Assembly (NCBI GenBank): GCA_024349245.1 | Contig: JALDNG010000004.1 | Location: 5,822,001 to 5,886,000 of the forward strand | DNA: 64,000 bases | From: Neodontobutis hainanensis | Lineage: Eukaryota > Chordata > Actinopteri > Gobiiformes > Odontobutidae | Direction: 5' to 3' | Part shown: positions 63,001-64,000 of the stretch, piece by piece | Layout of the letters: each line of letters starts with the position of its first letter | How positions within the stretch are numbered: the stretch's first letter is position 1 | Made by a program: the position numbers and the translations under genes | Notes under the pieces: model-generated | The model's database searches: none | Told to the model about the DNA's origin: nothing | Seen by the model: only the letters and a program-made list of their open reading frames with translations

Positions 63001-64000
63001 AAGATGAGCGATGCCTGACTTGGGGCCTGAGGAAGGACACGCCGAGGACAGGACTCCGTCTAAAGACACACTTTGAACTCTTTATTTCCCGCTTCCCTCT
63101 CCTCCGACAATGTTTCTTCAAACTTTATTATGTTTTTTTTTATTCTTTGGTCACTTCCTGCTTTTATATCTTTAACACGACATTTCCTCTATCAATCTCC
63201 TCTTTTGTGTCAGCCAGGGTGTCAGCACAGGACCACAGAGTTTTGCACGTCCCTCCTCAATTAATGACCAACTCGAACATAGAGCCACTCAACCCCCCCT
63301 CCCTGTCCGCCGCACACCAACACACATGCACTGCTATGCTCCCCCCATTTCAATTATTTTTGCCTCCTTTGAAGACAAGTCAGCATTTTTTTTTATCTAT
63401 TCCCCTTCAGTCTGTCTCTACCTCTCTCCCTCCCAGTGGATATATCTCCCAAGGCTCATCACACGTTCTCCTAAGCAGCGCTGCATGGCTTCTCCTGTAA
63501 TGAGCGTGCAAAGGGAAAGTGCAAGAGGAAGGAGGAAGACAGAGGAAGTCGGAGGCTGGGCTGATGGCTAAGACACCTAGCTCTGGACTAGATCACGCCT
63601 TCTTTCAGACGTGACCTTCACTTTATTTGTATTCCACTTTTTAGTAACGAGTATTTGTTAGAGAGGGCCTGTGATTGTGGTGCTCTGTCAGGTAAGTAAT
63701 GATGCACCTTTGTTCTTGTGCCACAGCACTGCTTGCAATTAAAAACAAACACTTTCGTTCTTTCGTTCTTTCCCTTCCCCTTCATCATCCCATCAGCAGA
63801 CATGCATTTATATACATTCATTGTGTGGGCTCTCTCCATTTTAACATGGTCAGCAAGAAATTTAGTTTCAACGTATTTGATTTTTCTAGAAATTACTAGA
63901 TATGTTGATTAATAATGTTTGCATTAGGACATTAAAGTTGTGAAAATTGTTACAAAAAATGCATTAATTGACTGTATCTACCTGATGCTAACCTCAAATA
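54062..64000. other. Gene-poor sequence to the window end
   Basis: No gene recognised on either strand. Frames of up to 153 aa (58291-58752) have no domain signature or splice context. A splice-bounded interval at 56834-56934 (TTTCTTGCAG to GGAG-GTACAC) is open for 33 codons in one frame, but this is too short to support coding. A perfect hairpin lies at 58937-58970. If the candidate exon at 53979 is real, about 54062-54690 would be its 3' UTR. Confidence 0.5.
58937..58970. repeat. Perfect 16-bp inverted repeat with 2-nt centre
   Basis: TTAGCTGCCTTTTGAA, then TG, then the exact reverse complement TTCAAAAGGCAGCTAA. Three more pairs form outside one mismatch, so 19 of 20 positions pair over 58933-58974. 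A transcript would form a compact hairpin with a loop of about 4 nt. It may be a tiny MITE-like palindrome or a replication-generated quasi-palindrome. The loop is short for a microRNA precursor. Confidence 0.85.

Overview
The window looks like vertebrate nuclear DNA, almost certainly from a teleost fish and probably a spiny-rayed one. The evidence is GT-AG introns of 3-4 kb, long CA/TG microsatellites, dispersed repeats of teleost type, and one multi-exon gene whose protein matches vertebrate ZNF516. There are no operons, rRNA or tRNA genes, CRISPR arrays or prokaryotic elements. Most open reading frames in the window are chance frames in non-coding DNA.

The one protein-coding gene I can support is a + strand znf516 orthologue. 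Its coding exons are 24696-26445, 29749-31014, 34410-34514 and 38422-38615, joined by three introns that are all phase 1. The spliced frame is 3,315 nt, encoding 1,104 residues with eleven C2H2 zinc fingers. The acceptor at 24290 implies at least one upstream 5' UTR exon. A CpG-rich start of the window (about 1-320), with a consensus donor at 164, is one place this could lie.

Layout: 1-15.3 kb is upstream non-coding sequence with a long TG microsatellite. 15.3-21.2 kb is a composite repeat of three roughly 1.7-2.0 kb tandem units plus a 3 x 57 bp terminal array. 24.3-38.7 kb is znf516, with an inverted-repeat element in its first coding intron. 38.7-64 kb is a long gene-poor tract with CA microsatellites, a degraded dispersed repeat and a strong hairpin. 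This tract also holds a phase-matched candidate alternative last exon at 53979-54061.

The most interesting observations are the composite repeat, which carries eleven same-orientation CTCF-like GGCGCT cores plus CRE and YY1-like motifs, and the modular exon structure of znf516. All internal junctions are phase 1, exon 3 is a symmetric 105-nt exon carrying one complete finger, an intronic poly(A) signal could truncate the protein after finger 7, and a distant in-phase terminal exon could replace finger 11. Motif and family assignments are by eye and from memory; no database search was run.
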